Virus record (IMG/VR): IMGVR_UViG_3300018481_000073
Span: 1 to 24,782 of that record
DNA: 24,782 bases
Source: a virus
Direction: 5' to 3' (one strand)
The notes beneath the pieces were generated by a model, which was not told where the DNA came from, searched no databases, and was given only the letters and a program-made list of their open reading frames with translations. The translations under genes and the position numbers were made by a program. Below, piece after piece: positions 15,462 to 22,665 of the stretch (within the stretch, counting starts at the first letter, position 1; every line of letters starts with the position of its first letter).

Positions 15462-16849
15462 CACGGCACCTTCACGTACAGGTGCAGCGGGTTGGTGTCA
15501 CTCGCGGGCGGCCAGGATGCCGCGGGCACCAGCGTCACGGTGACACTCTCGCCGGCAGGACCGGTCGCACCGGTGGCGCCGGTGGCTCCGGTCGCACCGG
15601 TGGCACCCGCCGGACCCTGCGGCCCGACCGGGCCAGGCCGGGTGACGCGCATCGCCAGGATCTCGTTCAGCGTGAAGTTGGTACTGCCCTTGCCGGCCGA
15701 CCCGAGTAGCACGACCGGCACCGAGAAGTAGCCGGTCTGGGCGGTGGCAGGAGCGGTGACCCGCCATTCCTGCCAGTCGGCAGACGTGCCGAAGTCCTGG
15801 ATGTACAGCCTGTTGTCCGTAGTGAGCGCGGCGAGGCCGATCGACACGTCCAGGTTGTTGTTGTCGTAGATGTCGATGTCCAGGCGGGTCGAGGTGTTCT
15901 GCAGGGTCTGGTTCCAGCCGATGCGGCCGACGCCGGGGTCACCACTAGTGGCACCGGTGCGCGCCTTGAACTGGAAGATGGACGTCGATCCTCCGGCGAT
16001 GCCCTGGATGCCCTGAATACCCTGGATTCCTTGCGGCCCCTCCGGTCCTTCCGGCCCCTGGGGTCCGACCGGCCCAGTCGGGCCGTCTGCGCCGGTGTTT
16101 CCGGTGGTGCCCTTGTCGCCCTTGACGCCCTGGATTCCCTGGATGCCCTGGATGCCCTGCGCGCCGGTATCACCCTTCGCCCCGGCCGGTCCCACCGGGC
16201 CGGTGGCACCCTGCCCGCCGGTCGGCCCCTGCGCGCCCTCGAGACCCTGCGGCCCCGCCGGTCCCGGGATGCCCTGGATGCCCTGCTCGCCCTGCGGACC
16301 CTCGGGGCCGACTGGTCCCTCGGGGCCCTCTGGTCCCGGAGGCCCGCCCGGCGTGCCGGGCGTGCCCTGCGGACCCTCCGGTCCCGGAGCTCCCTGCGGT
16401 CCGGGGGGGCCCTGAATGATGACAGTGCCGTCGCCCGGCTCCGTCACCGGAGCCACCGTGGTCAGATCCACCGTCGACCCGGTGGGCAGCGCGAAGTTGA
16501 ACGGCTTCCGGTATACGCTCTTGCCACGGTGGGTGAGCGCGAAGTCCACATGCCACTGCCAGTTGAACGGGTTGCCCGAGGTGTCGTCGGTGGCCCACAG
16601 CGCGACATCGGTACTGCCGTTGCGCGCGAGTCGGCCGTTGGCGTCGAGCTCCACGCGCAGCGACTGCGGGAAGAACGAGGCAGGCGGCGCGGCGCTCGCG
16701 ACGGCGACCACCGTCGCCGTCGCAGAGAACGTCACCGATCCCTGCAGCGGCTCGACATCCGGCGGGGCGCCCGCGTCGGCGCTGTCGAGCACGCCAGCGA
16801 GGAACCGGCCGTGCACGGTTCCGTAGCCGATCTCCGGGAAATCAGTCAT
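15461..16849 (-). CDS. Collagen-like tail fibre
   Basis: Predicted 462-aa trimeric fibre. Residues 1-140 form an N-terminal beta domain that begins MTDFPEIG, resembling the start (MPNFPAIG) of the fibre protein at 18266-18715. Residues about 147-287 are continuous collagen Gly-x-y repeats, with blocks of GPxGP and GIQ triplets. Residues 288-403 are a beta domain ('[18 protein letters not shown]'). A second short Gly-x-y tract at 404-433 is rich in GAT triplets, and a beta end 'LHLYVKVP' follows. Collagen-like stems are common in phage fibres and form rigid triple helices. The ATG at 16849 has GAGAGGTG upstream and lies 10 nt after the lectin-type gene. It is likely a side or tip receptor-binding fibre. 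Confidence 0.85.
   Translation of the reverse strand: MTDFPEIGYGTVHGRFLAGVLDSADAGAPPDVEPLQGSVTFSATATVVAVASAAPPASFFPQSLRVELDANGRLARNGSTDVALWATDDTSGNPFNWQWHVDFALTHRGKSVYRKPFNFALPTGSTVDLTTVAPVTEPGDGTVIIQGPPGPQGAPGPEGPQGTPGTPGGPPGPEGPEGPVGPEGPQGEQGIQGIPGPAGPQGLEGAQGPTGGQGATGPVGPAGAKGDTGAQGIQGIQGIQGVKGDKGTTGNTGADGPTGPVGPQGPEGPEGPQGIQGIQGIQGIAGGSTSIFQFKARTGATSGDPGVGRIGWNQTLQNTSTRLDIDIYDNNNLDVSIGLAALTTDNRLYIQDFGTSADWQEWRVTAPATAQTGYFSVPVVLLGSAGKGSTNFTLNEILAMRVTRPGPVGPQGPAGATGATGATGATGATGPAGESVTVTLVPAASWPPASDTNPLHLYVKVP
15989..16411 (-). repeat. Collagen Gly-x-y repeat tract
   Basis: About 47 consecutive Gly-x-y triplets are encoded here. The DNA is low in complexity, with near-identical 9-bp runs (GGATGCCCT on the plus strand) coding GIQ triplets in two clusters near 16010 and 16140. 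A second, shorter tract of ten triplets lies at 15551-15640. Such runs allow length change by slippage or unequal recombination. Confidence 0.9.
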
Positions 16850-16859
16850 GGTTCACCTC

Positions 16860-18269
16860 TCAGGCCAGTCCCGCCTTCTGAGCATGCACCAGGATGCGCG
16901 CAGCGGACAGTGGTGTGGGATACCAGGCGACCTCGTCGATAATGCCGTCGAAGCCGAAGAACCGCCCGGTCGAGCCCGCGACGGACGCACCAGCCATGAA
17001 CACGCGCGCAGGTCCGTACGGAGCGGACATGGGAGCTCCGCTGACTCCGTCCAGCGTGCCGTTGATATACAGCCGCACGTCGGAGGCATTCGCCACCATT
17101 GCTACATGATTACCGCTCGTCATGCTGAGAGCGTTCGTTGATGAGACGAGACCCGTTGCGGCGTTGAGGCAATGGAGCAGCCCATTCGACGTGTACAGGT
17201 TCCATCCACGGTTGAGTGAGTTTCCATCGCAGGTGACGATGGCGTGATAGCCGATGTTGTCATCGGGATTCACGATCGCTTCCACCGTGAATGTCATGTC
17301 GTCCATCCAGGACTCCCAGGGGCGCTCGACGCATGAGGCCAAGAAGTCGACAGCAGTATCGGCATCGCCCGCCACAAGCCCCGCCACGCTTGAGACCGTG
17401 CCCGAGTACAGATTGAACGATCCGGTGCGCCCGTTGCCGGATGCGTCCGCAGCTACCGTGAAGTTCGTGGGGGCAGCCTCGCCGAGCCGCCACCACAGTC
17501 CGGGGGCGTCGGCCATCACCTCTTCTGCGTAGCTGGTCACCGGCGGCGGGTCCGGCTCTGCGCCCAACTGCGGAGTGCGCACCCCGGTGCCGAGCACCGG
17601 GGTGACCGGCTTCGCGCCGAGCGCGAGCGACCAGTACGCGGCAGGTGGCGGGATGAGATCGAAAGCCGCCATGACATAGGACGAATCGGAAGCCGTCGCG
17701 CCGGTCCAGCTAGAGGTTGTCGCCTCCGTACCCGATCCTGTGTAGTTCCGACCCGTTGCGATCTGCCGGAAGAGGGTTCCTGTTGGGCGGGTCAAGTCTT
17801 CGAAGCCATTGGTGAACGACCTCGGCGCGCCTGTGCCACCTGTGCCGAACGTCTGCACGGCAAGATTCACGCCGTCGCCAGCCGGGGTCGTGGTGAGACT
17901 CATCGCCAGGCTGGTGATGCCCGACGCGGGCGTCCCTGTACCACTGCCCAGCTTCGTCGCAGACACGTAGCCGGAGAAGGCGAGCAGCACGACCTCGATA
18001 TAGGTCGGCGAGGAGATGGTGACGCTGTTGATCGAACCGTCGGCCTGCCGCGCCCAGATGTAGGAACGTGACCCACTGCTCACGGAGGACGCGGACGCTG
18101 CCAGTGTCCAGCCCGTCAATGTGTTGGGCACAGAGTTGCCGGAGAACAGCACAACGAGCAGGTGTGTGCTGTCCAGCGGTGTCGTCTCGTCGAAGGTGAC
18201 AGTGAGCGTGGTGGTAGACGGCGGCGGCATGATGCCACGCTTCACCCGCACCAGCCCCGCGATCGTCAT
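16860..18269 (-). CDS. Tail appendage protein with C-terminal LamG/concanavalin-like lectin domain
   Basis: Predicted 469-aa protein in two parts. Residues about 15-210 are a beta-sandwich of the kind seen in phage appendages ('LLVVLFSGNSVPNTLTGWTL', 'VVLLAFSGY', 'SYVMAAFDLIPP'). After a Pro-rich hinge (PDPPPV), residues about 245-469 read 'APGLWWRLGEAAP', 'ADASGNGRTGSF', 'TVEAIVNPDD', 'VRLYINGTLDG' and 'GFDGIIDEVAWYPTPLSAARI'. These are the classic strand motifs of LamG/concanavalin A-like lectin domains. A glycan-binding receptor role on the tail is inferred. Its ATG overlaps the upstream stop as ATGA, and no strong Shine-Dalgarno is seen, so translation is probably coupled. Confidence 0.8.
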   Translation of the reverse strand: MTIAGLVRVKRGIMPPPSTTTLTVTFDETTPLDSTHLLVVLFSGNSVPNTLTGWTLAASASSVSSGSRSYIWARQADGSINSVTISSPTYIEVVLLAFSGYVSATKLGSGTGTPASGITSLAMSLTTTPAGDGVNLAVQTFGTGGTGAPRSFTNGFEDLTRPTGTLFRQIATGRNYTGSGTEATTSSWTGATASDSSYVMAAFDLIPPPAAYWSLALGAKPVTPVLGTGVRTPQLGAEPDPPPVTSYAEEVMADAPGLWWRLGEAAPTNFTVAADASGNGRTGSFNLYSGTVSSVAGLVAGDADTAVDFLASCVERPWESWMDDMTFTVEAIVNPDDNIGYHAIVTCDGNSLNRGWNLYTSNGLLHCLNAATGLVSSTNALSMTSGNHVAMVANASDVRLYINGTLDGVSGAPMSAPYGPARVFMAGASVAGSTGRFFGFDGIIDEVAWYPTPLSAARILVHAQKAGLA

Positions 18270-18715
18270 AGCGTTTCGTCGATGATGTACAGCGTCGTCG
18301 CAACCTTGGGGGTCAGTGCGGTGTACGCGGTGCGGGTGATCGGCTCGAGCCGCTCCACACCGGGTCCGAAGATCTGCGCCAGGAACGCATCCAGCACCCC
18401 GGCGAGGGTGGCGGCGGTGATGGCACGAGTGCCGTCGAGGCCAGCCTCGGCCTCGACGGGGGTGGCGAGCTCGAGGATGCCCTTCTCTGTCTCTGAGGCA
18501 TCCGGCACCACGACCGGCCCACCGCCGAGCTCGAGCGCAGTCACCCGGCTGTCGAGGTCGGCCGTGGTCGCCTCGACGTCATCGGACCACAGGTAGAACG
18601 TCTCGTCCCACGGGTTCTGCCCAGGGAACGGCAGCGGGTGCGTGATCGCGGCAGGCTCGACGATCGCGATGAACGCCTCGTTGGTCTCGTGCCCGATGGC
18701 GGGGAAGTTCGGCAT
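18266..18715 (-). CDS. Tail fibre protein with Stf/T7-type fibre repeat
   Basis: Predicted 149-aa fibre. The N-terminus (MPNFPAIG...) contains 'PLPFPGQNPWDETFYLWS' at 27-44, shared with the protein at 21121-21627. A short coiled-coil-like stretch (VEATTADLDSRVTALEL) follows. Residues 72-111 ('ASETEKGILELATPVEAEAG', then 'TRAITAATLAGVLDAF') match the repeat of side-tail and T7-type fibres. The C-terminal 'YTALTPKVATTLYII' is a common fibre end. The ATG at 18715 lies 1 nt after the preceding stop with AGGAGA upstream, which rules out the longer in-frame reading starting at 18913. It is probably a trimeric fibre or a fibre base. Confidence 0.75.
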   Translation of the reverse strand: MPNFPAIGHETNEAFIAIVEPAAITHPLPFPGQNPWDETFYLWSDDVEATTADLDSRVTALELGGGPVVVPDASETEKGILELATPVEAEAGLDGTRAITAATLAGVLDAFLAQIFGPGVERLEPITRTAYTALTPKVATTLYIIDETL

Positions 18716-18716
18716 G

Positions 18717-18968
18717 TCAGTCTCCTGGGTTGAGCCAACTGGGCGGCCAGATGACACCCTCGGTGGGGAAGCCGGGGTAGGGCAGCACCTCTGACTGCTG
18801 GGTTCCGGCGATCGAGTAACCGGCTGCGACGCCCATGATGGCGGCACGTGGGTGCATGTACGCCACCACCGGCGATGCCACCGGCACCATGCCGGGTCGA
18901 TAGCTGCCCGCATCCACCGCCCACGCGGTGGCGCGGGGGTGGGTGTACGCGGTGCCGCGGTCGGCCAT
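18717..18968 (-). CDS. Small virion protein with internal duplication (paralogue of 19918-20184)
   Basis: Predicted 83-aa protein. Two segments repeat within it: 'AYTHPRATAWAVDAGSY' (about 7-23) and 'AYMHPRAAIMGVAAGYS' (about 37-53). The C-terminal part, 'YSIAGTQQ' followed by 'PTEGVIWPP', matches the C-terminal part of the 88-aa protein at 19918-20184 ('YALAGTVQ', 'LPVGVIWAP'). The ATG at 18968 shares one base with the TAA of the 317-aa gene (TAATG), so the two are probably translationally coupled. The next fibre gene begins 1 nt after its stop. I do not recognise a family. The pairing of a large and a small protein occurs twice in this block, which suggests partners in one appendage. Confidence 0.7.
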   Translation of the reverse strand: MADRGTAYTHPRATAWAVDAGSYRPGMVPVASPVVAYMHPRAAIMGVAAGYSIAGTQQSEVLPYPGFPTEGVIWPPSWLNPGD

Positions 18969-19921
18969 TATGCAGCCCGGAACGTCACGGCAAGGGGCCC
19001 GGGTGATGCGCTGTAGGTGGCCAGTACCCACGGGTTGCCATCAATTGTCATGGTGTCACCACGCACCACCGTGGCTTGGGCCGCGATGAACGCAATATCG
19101 TACAGCTGCCCCCAGGTGCCGAAATAGGGCGAAGTGGCGATGGGCACCAGCGTCACTGGTATTGCCTCAAACCGGCCAGTAATGGGGGTGGCACCGGCCG
19201 GCACCGCGCCGGTGCGCATTTCATCAAAGTTCAGGGAGCCGTTGAGGGTCAACACCATGTCGGACGTGCCACCGGTGGCGGATGAAATACGCGGGTAACG
19301 GGTCATTATTGCGGCCGCGGTGCCACCCGAGGTGCTTGAGTTTGCATCCGGGCCCACGGTGGCGATGATGAGCGGGAAGTTGGCTGCGCCGGCAAATGCG
19401 GCCGATGGTGCATAGGACTCGTACAGCCCCACATAGAACACACTCGAGGGAATGAGTGATGTCAGCGCGATGACCCGGTTCCGGGTGATCGAGATCCAGT
19501 ACCCGAACGATGTGGTGGCGGTGGTGATTTTGTTGAACCCGGTGTGCCCCGCCACGGGTGCCCAGTTGGTTTCGAGCGCATACCCCGTGGCACCGTAACG
19601 GGAAAACGTGGTGGCATCCAACGTGATGCTCGAAGTGACATAGCTGGGGCCGCGGTAGCCGAGGTCGGTGGCCGAGTCAAAGAACTCGAACGGGAGCAGC
19701 CAGATGTGGCCGGTGTTGCCGGTGGCAATAGCAACGTCCAGGTACCAGTCCAACCCGGCCACGTTGCCCGCCGCGGCCGACTTCCACACCCGGTGGGTGC
19801 GACCACCGATCACCACCGTGTCATGCAGCGTCCAGCCGGTGGCGGTGAGCTCGGCCGCGATGAGCGTATAGAGGTCACCGGCCGGTGTGGCGGTGGTGAG
19901 GGTGCCGGTGATGTAGCTCAT
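18968..19921 (-). CDS. Tail-associated virion protein, duplicated paralogue A
   Basis: Predicted 317-aa protein. It is clearly homologous to the 312-aa protein at 20186-21124 along most of its length. The starts are MSYITGTLTTATPAGDLYTL and MTYITGTVTNANPGVTLYNL. Matching cores are 'AAAGNVAGLDWYLDV' against 'AAAGNAIGKDWYLDV', 'FFDSATDLGYR' against 'FFDPATDLAYR', 'SFGYWISITRNRVIAL' against 'AFGYWITLTRDRVIVL', and 'TVVRGDT' against 'TVARGDT'. It is beta-rich and resembles a family of phage virion proteins with a 'GWTL..D' start, seen by eye only. The ATGA overlap with the small gene upstream and AGGAGA before the ATG fix the start. Role unknown; position suggests a fibre or baseplate appendage. 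Confidence 0.75.
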   Translation of the reverse strand: MSYITGTLTTATPAGDLYTLIAAELTATGWTLHDTVVIGGRTHRVWKSAAAGNVAGLDWYLDVAIATGNTGHIWLLPFEFFDSATDLGYRGPSYVTSSITLDATTFSRYGATGYALETNWAPVAGHTGFNKITTATTSFGYWISITRNRVIALTSLIPSSVFYVGLYESYAPSAAFAGAANFPLIIATVGPDANSSTSGGTAAAIMTRYPRISSATGGTSDMVLTLNGSLNFDEMRTGAVPAGATPITGRFEAIPVTLVPIATSPYFGTWGQLYDIAFIAAQATVVRGDTMTIDGNPWVLATYSASPGPLAVTFRAA

Positions 19922-20184
19922 GGTCTCTCCTGACCGAATCGGCCGCCGGGCGCCCAGATGACGCCGACGGGAAGCTCTGGGCAGTCCGGGCAGGGCGCTG
20001 GCTGCACGGTGCCGGCCAGCGCGTAGCTGCCGAGCTCGAACGGGGCCAACTCACCGACGTTAAAATCGAGGATGGTGAACGTGCCCCACTGCAGCGGCGC
20101 GTTGAAGGCGTACCCCGTCATCTCGAACGGGGCCAACTCGCCCGTGGTGATATCGAGGAGGGTGAACGTGCCGAGGGCTACCAC
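19918..20184 (-). CDS. Small virion protein with internal tandem duplication (paralogue of 18717-18968)
   Basis: Predicted 88-aa protein beginning at a GTG (20184) placed 1 nt after the TGA of the 312-aa gene. Upstream ATG-started readings would lie inside that gene and are not needed. Two near-identical segments are visible, 'GTFTLLDITTGELAPFEMTGY' shortened to its first 20 residues (GTFTLLDITTGELAPFEMTG, about 5-24) and 'GTFTILDFNVGELAPFELGS' (about 34-53). They are followed by 'CPDCPELPVGVIWAPGG'. The GVIW ending is shared with the protein at 18717-18968. The stop overlaps the next start as ATGA. Family unknown. The repeats may form a small two-lobed beta domain (inference). Confidence 0.7.
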   Translation of the reverse strand: MVALGTFTLLDITTGELAPFEMTGYAFNAPLQWGTFTILDFNVGELAPFELGSYALAGTVQPAPCPDCPELPVGVIWAPGGRFGQERP

Positions 20185-20185
20185 G

Positions 20186-21124
20186 TCACACCGCCTTGAA
20201 CAGCAGCAACCCGGATGTGGTACCGGTGGCGAACACCCAGGTGTTGGTGCCATCGGATGCGGTATCACCACGCGCCACGGTGGCGTCACCCGTCATCGTG
20301 GCAAGGTCACGGAACACACCCAGATATGCCCGCGGAAACACCGAGCCGCCCACGGTGCTCAGCGGTATTGCTGCGGCCAACCTCGGGCCGGCCACGGTGA
20401 CGTCGGCCGGAAAACCGGGCGGTTCAATCGTGGTGGAAACCCCCACGATGGCGGATGTGGCCTTGAGGTTCCATGCCACGGTGGATGCGGTGGTGAACTT
20501 GGGCAACCGGGTGATACCGACGGCGAGTGAACCCAACGGGCCGCTGTTATTGAACTTGCCCGCAAACAGCGGGTACACATCGGCACCGGCCGCGGCCGCA
20601 TGGCCGGCCGAGGGCGCATACGCGCCGGCATACAGCATGTGTGCCGGGTTGGAGGACAGCAGCACGATGACCCGGTCACGGGTCAGCGTGATCCAGTAGC
20701 CGAATGCCGACGACGGCAGATCAAGGTTGCCGTTTGAGTTGGAATGCGCGGCGGCCGTCGCGACATATCCCCATGTGCCCTCGAGCGCCAACCCGGTAGC
20801 ACCAAACGGTGAGTAATAGGTGGCATCCGATGAGCGAGAACCGGAATATGCAGCCCGGTATGCAAGGTCGGTGGCCGGGTCGAAGAACTCCATCACACCG
20901 AGGAACAGCGTGCCGGCCCCGGTGGTGGTGTACACCACGTCGAGGTACCAGTCCTTGCCGATCGCGTTGCCTGCAGCTGCGGACAGCCAGATCTTGTGGG
21001 TGCGAGTAGAGACCACCACGGTGTCGGTGAGGGTGAAGCCGAGCGCGGTGAGCTCGGTCGCCATCAGGTTGTACAGCGTGACACCCGGGTTGGCGTTGGT
21101 GACGGTGCCGGTGATGTAGGTCAT
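20186..21124 (-). CDS. Tail-associated virion protein, duplicated paralogue B
   Basis: Predicted 312-aa protein, the upstream member of a tandem pair with the gene at 18968-19921. Features shared by both: MTYITGT start, a 'ELTALGFTLTDTVV' strand-turn, 'WYLDVVYTT', 'FFDPATDLAYRA', 'GYWITLTRDRVIVLLSSNPA', and a C-terminal 'VARGDT...TNTWVFATG'. The centre and the loops differ, as expected for surface-exposed diverging paralogues. The ATG at 21124 overlaps the preceding TGA (ATGA) with GGAG 5 nt upstream; longer in-frame readings start inside the neighbouring gene and are rejected. The sequence is beta-rich, without signal peptide or membrane segment. Exact role unknown; a tail appendage component is inferred from neighbours. 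Confidence 0.75.
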   Translation of the reverse strand: MTYITGTVTNANPGVTLYNLMATELTALGFTLTDTVVVSTRTHKIWLSAAAGNAIGKDWYLDVVYTTTGAGTLFLGVMEFFDPATDLAYRAAYSGSRSSDATYYSPFGATGLALEGTWGYVATAAAHSNSNGNLDLPSSAFGYWITLTRDRVIVLLSSNPAHMLYAGAYAPSAGHAAAAGADVYPLFAGKFNNSGPLGSLAVGITRLPKFTTASTVAWNLKATSAIVGVSTTIEPPGFPADVTVAGPRLAAAIPLSTVGGSVFPRAYLGVFRDLATMTGDATVARGDTASDGTNTWVFATGTTSGLLLFKAV

Positions 21125-21627
21125 GGGGTCTCCAAGGGCAGGTAGGTGAAGGTGACCACGACCATGCCGAGCGCACCGGAGTGATTCGTGACGGCGATCG
21201 GGACCATGTTCCCACTGTTCACGAAGCCACGTCCGCTGGTGGTGACGGTGAAGGTGCCGGGGGTGGTGAACAGCGCTTCCAGGAAGCAGCCATGCTCCGG
21301 CCCGGTCGCGGTGGGCAGCGTACCCGGCGGCCGTGCAGCGTCGGCGTTGCGCTGCGCGGCCGTCCGGTACAACCGCACCCTGGCAGGAATGTCCACCGTG
21401 ACGTCGAAGATGTCGAACGACTTCGACATCGTGACGGTCGCGAGCTCGATGCCGCCGTGCGGCAGCGAGCCGGTGATGTGCGTTGCTGTGGTGCGCGCGA
21501 GGGTGGCGCCGCCCGGCTCCTCCGCTTCGAGTGCGTGGATCGAGGTCTCGACATCCCCAGACCAGCCGCGGAACGTCTCGTCCCACGGGTTCTGACCGGT
21601 GAACGGGAGCGGGTCGTTGACCGGCAT
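21121..21627 (-). CDS. Tail appendage protein with GQNPWDETF N-terminal module
   Basis: Predicted 168-aa protein. Residues 6-26 (PLPFTGQNPWDETFRGWSGD) share a module with the fibre at 18266-18715, which suggests that both attach to the same partner. After 'HALEAEEPGG' a beta domain follows with 'SKSFDIFDVTVDIPARVRLY', 'TAAQRNADAARPPGT', 'HGCFLEALF' and a C-terminal strand pair ending 'VVVTFTYLPLE'. The 'PARVRLY..AAQR.ADA.RP.GT' pattern is common in appendage proteins of actinophages and looks like a small receptor-binding or capping domain. The ATG at 21627 has AGGAG 7 nt upstream. It is the first gene after a 102-nt gap with strong hairpins. Confidence 0.7.
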   Translation of the reverse strand: MPVNDPLPFTGQNPWDETFRGWSGDVETSIHALEAEEPGGATLARTTATHITGSLPHGGIELATVTMSKSFDIFDVTVDIPARVRLYRTAAQRNADAARPPGTLPTATGPEHGCFLEALFTTPGTFTVTTSGRGFVNSGNMVPIAVTNHSGALGMVVVTFTYLPLETP

Positions 21628-21649
21628 GGGGGTGCTCCTCTCGCTGTTG

Positions 21650-21706
21650 CCCGATGAGGGTCCGGCTCATCGGGATGGCCCCCTATTGTCCGAAGGGGAC
21701 CATCCC
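21650..21706 (-). other. Two adjacent strong hairpins after the major tail protein gene
   Basis: In the 102-nt gap, coordinates 21672-21706 form a 13-position stem (GGGATGG-C-CCCCT with AGGGG-A-CCATCCC, one mismatch, 9-nt loop). Coordinates 21650-21674 form a perfect 9-bp stem (CCCGATGAG/CTCATCGGG, 7-nt loop). They share three bases (GGG), so they compete at that edge. No U-run follows on the coding strand. They could attenuate transcription, mark an RNA processing site or stabilise the 3' end of the highly expressed tube message. Confidence 0.7.
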
Positions 21707-21729
21707 GAATGGGCCGAAGCCGAACCCCG

Positions 21730-22662
21730 TCAGGGGCCCGTCACCGTGACGCTGGTCTGGACCCAGACCCCATCCTGCGACGCCTTGACGGTGTAGGTGC
21801 CGGCCGCCTCGTAGGTGTGCGAGGCGTCACCGGGGGCATCGACGATGTCCCAGCTGCCGTCGCCGAAGTCGTACCAGACCGGGCCGGTGGCGACCGGCGC
21901 GACGTCGAAGTCGACGGTCAGGCCGGTGGCGACGCCGGTGACCGACGTGAGCGACGGGAGCGAGGCATCCAGCAGCGGGCGTGCGCCACAGGCAGCCTCG
22001 GGCGGTGCGACATCCGTGAGGATGGTGCGCATCGCGACCGTGGTGCCGATGGGCTGAAGCATCGGGCCAGGCAGACCGCCGCCGCCGATCTGGATGTCGT
22101 TGTAGGGACCGACGCCCCACGAGTTGCCGTCGCGCGTGTTGGCGCCGGTGATCGTGAAGGTGACCGCGTCGTTCTCGACCGTGAAGTCGCCGACGATGCC
22201 GCCGCGCAGGAACGGGAGGAGCAGGTAGCCGAAGCTGCCCTGCGATCCCTCGGTGGCGCAGGCATCGCCTGCGGCGCTGCCCGCCCACAGTTCGAGCGCG
22301 AAGCCCGAGCCGGAGAGCGAGGTCGCCGTGTCGATGTCGAAGCCGATGACGTTGCCGAACGAGTCGGTGACGACGGGCTGGCCGGTGACGAGCGCGAAGA
22401 GGTCGGGGTCGACCTCACAGAACGCGATCTCGACGCCGTAGCCGGTGAGGCTGGTTTCCGACGGCTCGAACACGCACGTCTCGCCGGCGGCGTTCGTCAC
22501 GTTGATCTCGTCGGAGTCCGTGGTGTTCGCGGTGAACGCGACACTGATGAACCCCTTCGAGACGACGGACGATGCGTCGCCGTAGACCGGCCGACCGCAG
22601 CCGTCCAGCCGCGTGAGCCGGATACGCCGGCCCTTGACCAGCGAAAGGCACTTGGTGGGCAT
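21730..22662 (-). CDS. Major tail (tube) protein with C-terminal PKD/Ig-like domain
   Basis: Predicted 310-aa tube subunit. Residues 1-222 match the tube type known from actinophages: 'RLTRLDGCGRPVYGD', 'SKGFISVAFTANT', 'GYGVEIAFCEVDPDLFALVT', 'GSFGYLLLPFLRGGIVGDFT' and 'AVTFTITGANTRDGNSWGVG'. Residues about 233-308 form a PKD/Ig-like domain, shown by 'WYDFGDGSWD' and 'SHTYEAAGTYTVKAS'. Such domains sit on the outside of phage tubes and are thought to aid surface adsorption. The ATG at 22662 has AAGGAG 6 nt upstream. The position is odd: it comes before the fibre block and before the neck genes instead of between neck and chaperones. No other tube candidate exists in the window. Confidence 0.85.
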   Translation of the reverse strand: MPTKCLSLVKGRRIRLTRLDGCGRPVYGDASSVVSKGFISVAFTANTTDSDEINVTNAAGETCVFEPSETSLTGYGVEIAFCEVDPDLFALVTGQPVVTDSFGNVIGFDIDTATSLSGSGFALELWAGSAAGDACATEGSQGSFGYLLLPFLRGGIVGDFTVENDAVTFTITGANTRDGNSWGVGPYNDIQIGGGGLPGPMLQPIGTTVAMRTILTDVAPPEAACGARPLLDASLPSLTSVTGVATGLTVDFDVAPVATGPVWYDFGDGSWDIVDAPGDASHTYEAAGTYTVKASQDGVWVQTSVTVTGP

Positions 22663-22665
22663 GAC

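Noticed and set aside
15989-16411. CRISPR-like or other DNA repeat array
   Set aside because: The short repeats follow the Gly-x-y codon pattern of a collagen-like gene, and no spacer/repeat structure exists.
18968-21124. Diversity-generating retroelement acting on the duplicated proteins
   Set aside because: No reverse transcriptase gene, template repeat or adenine-biased variable repeat is visible. The paralogues differ throughout, as in ordinary divergence.
20186-21670. A 494-residue reading that starts upstream of the duplicated 312-aa gene
   Set aside because: The first 182 residues overlap the 168-aa appendage gene in another frame and are low in complexity and Arg/His-rich. The ATGA junction at 21124 and homology of MTYITGT with the paralogue's start fix the real start.
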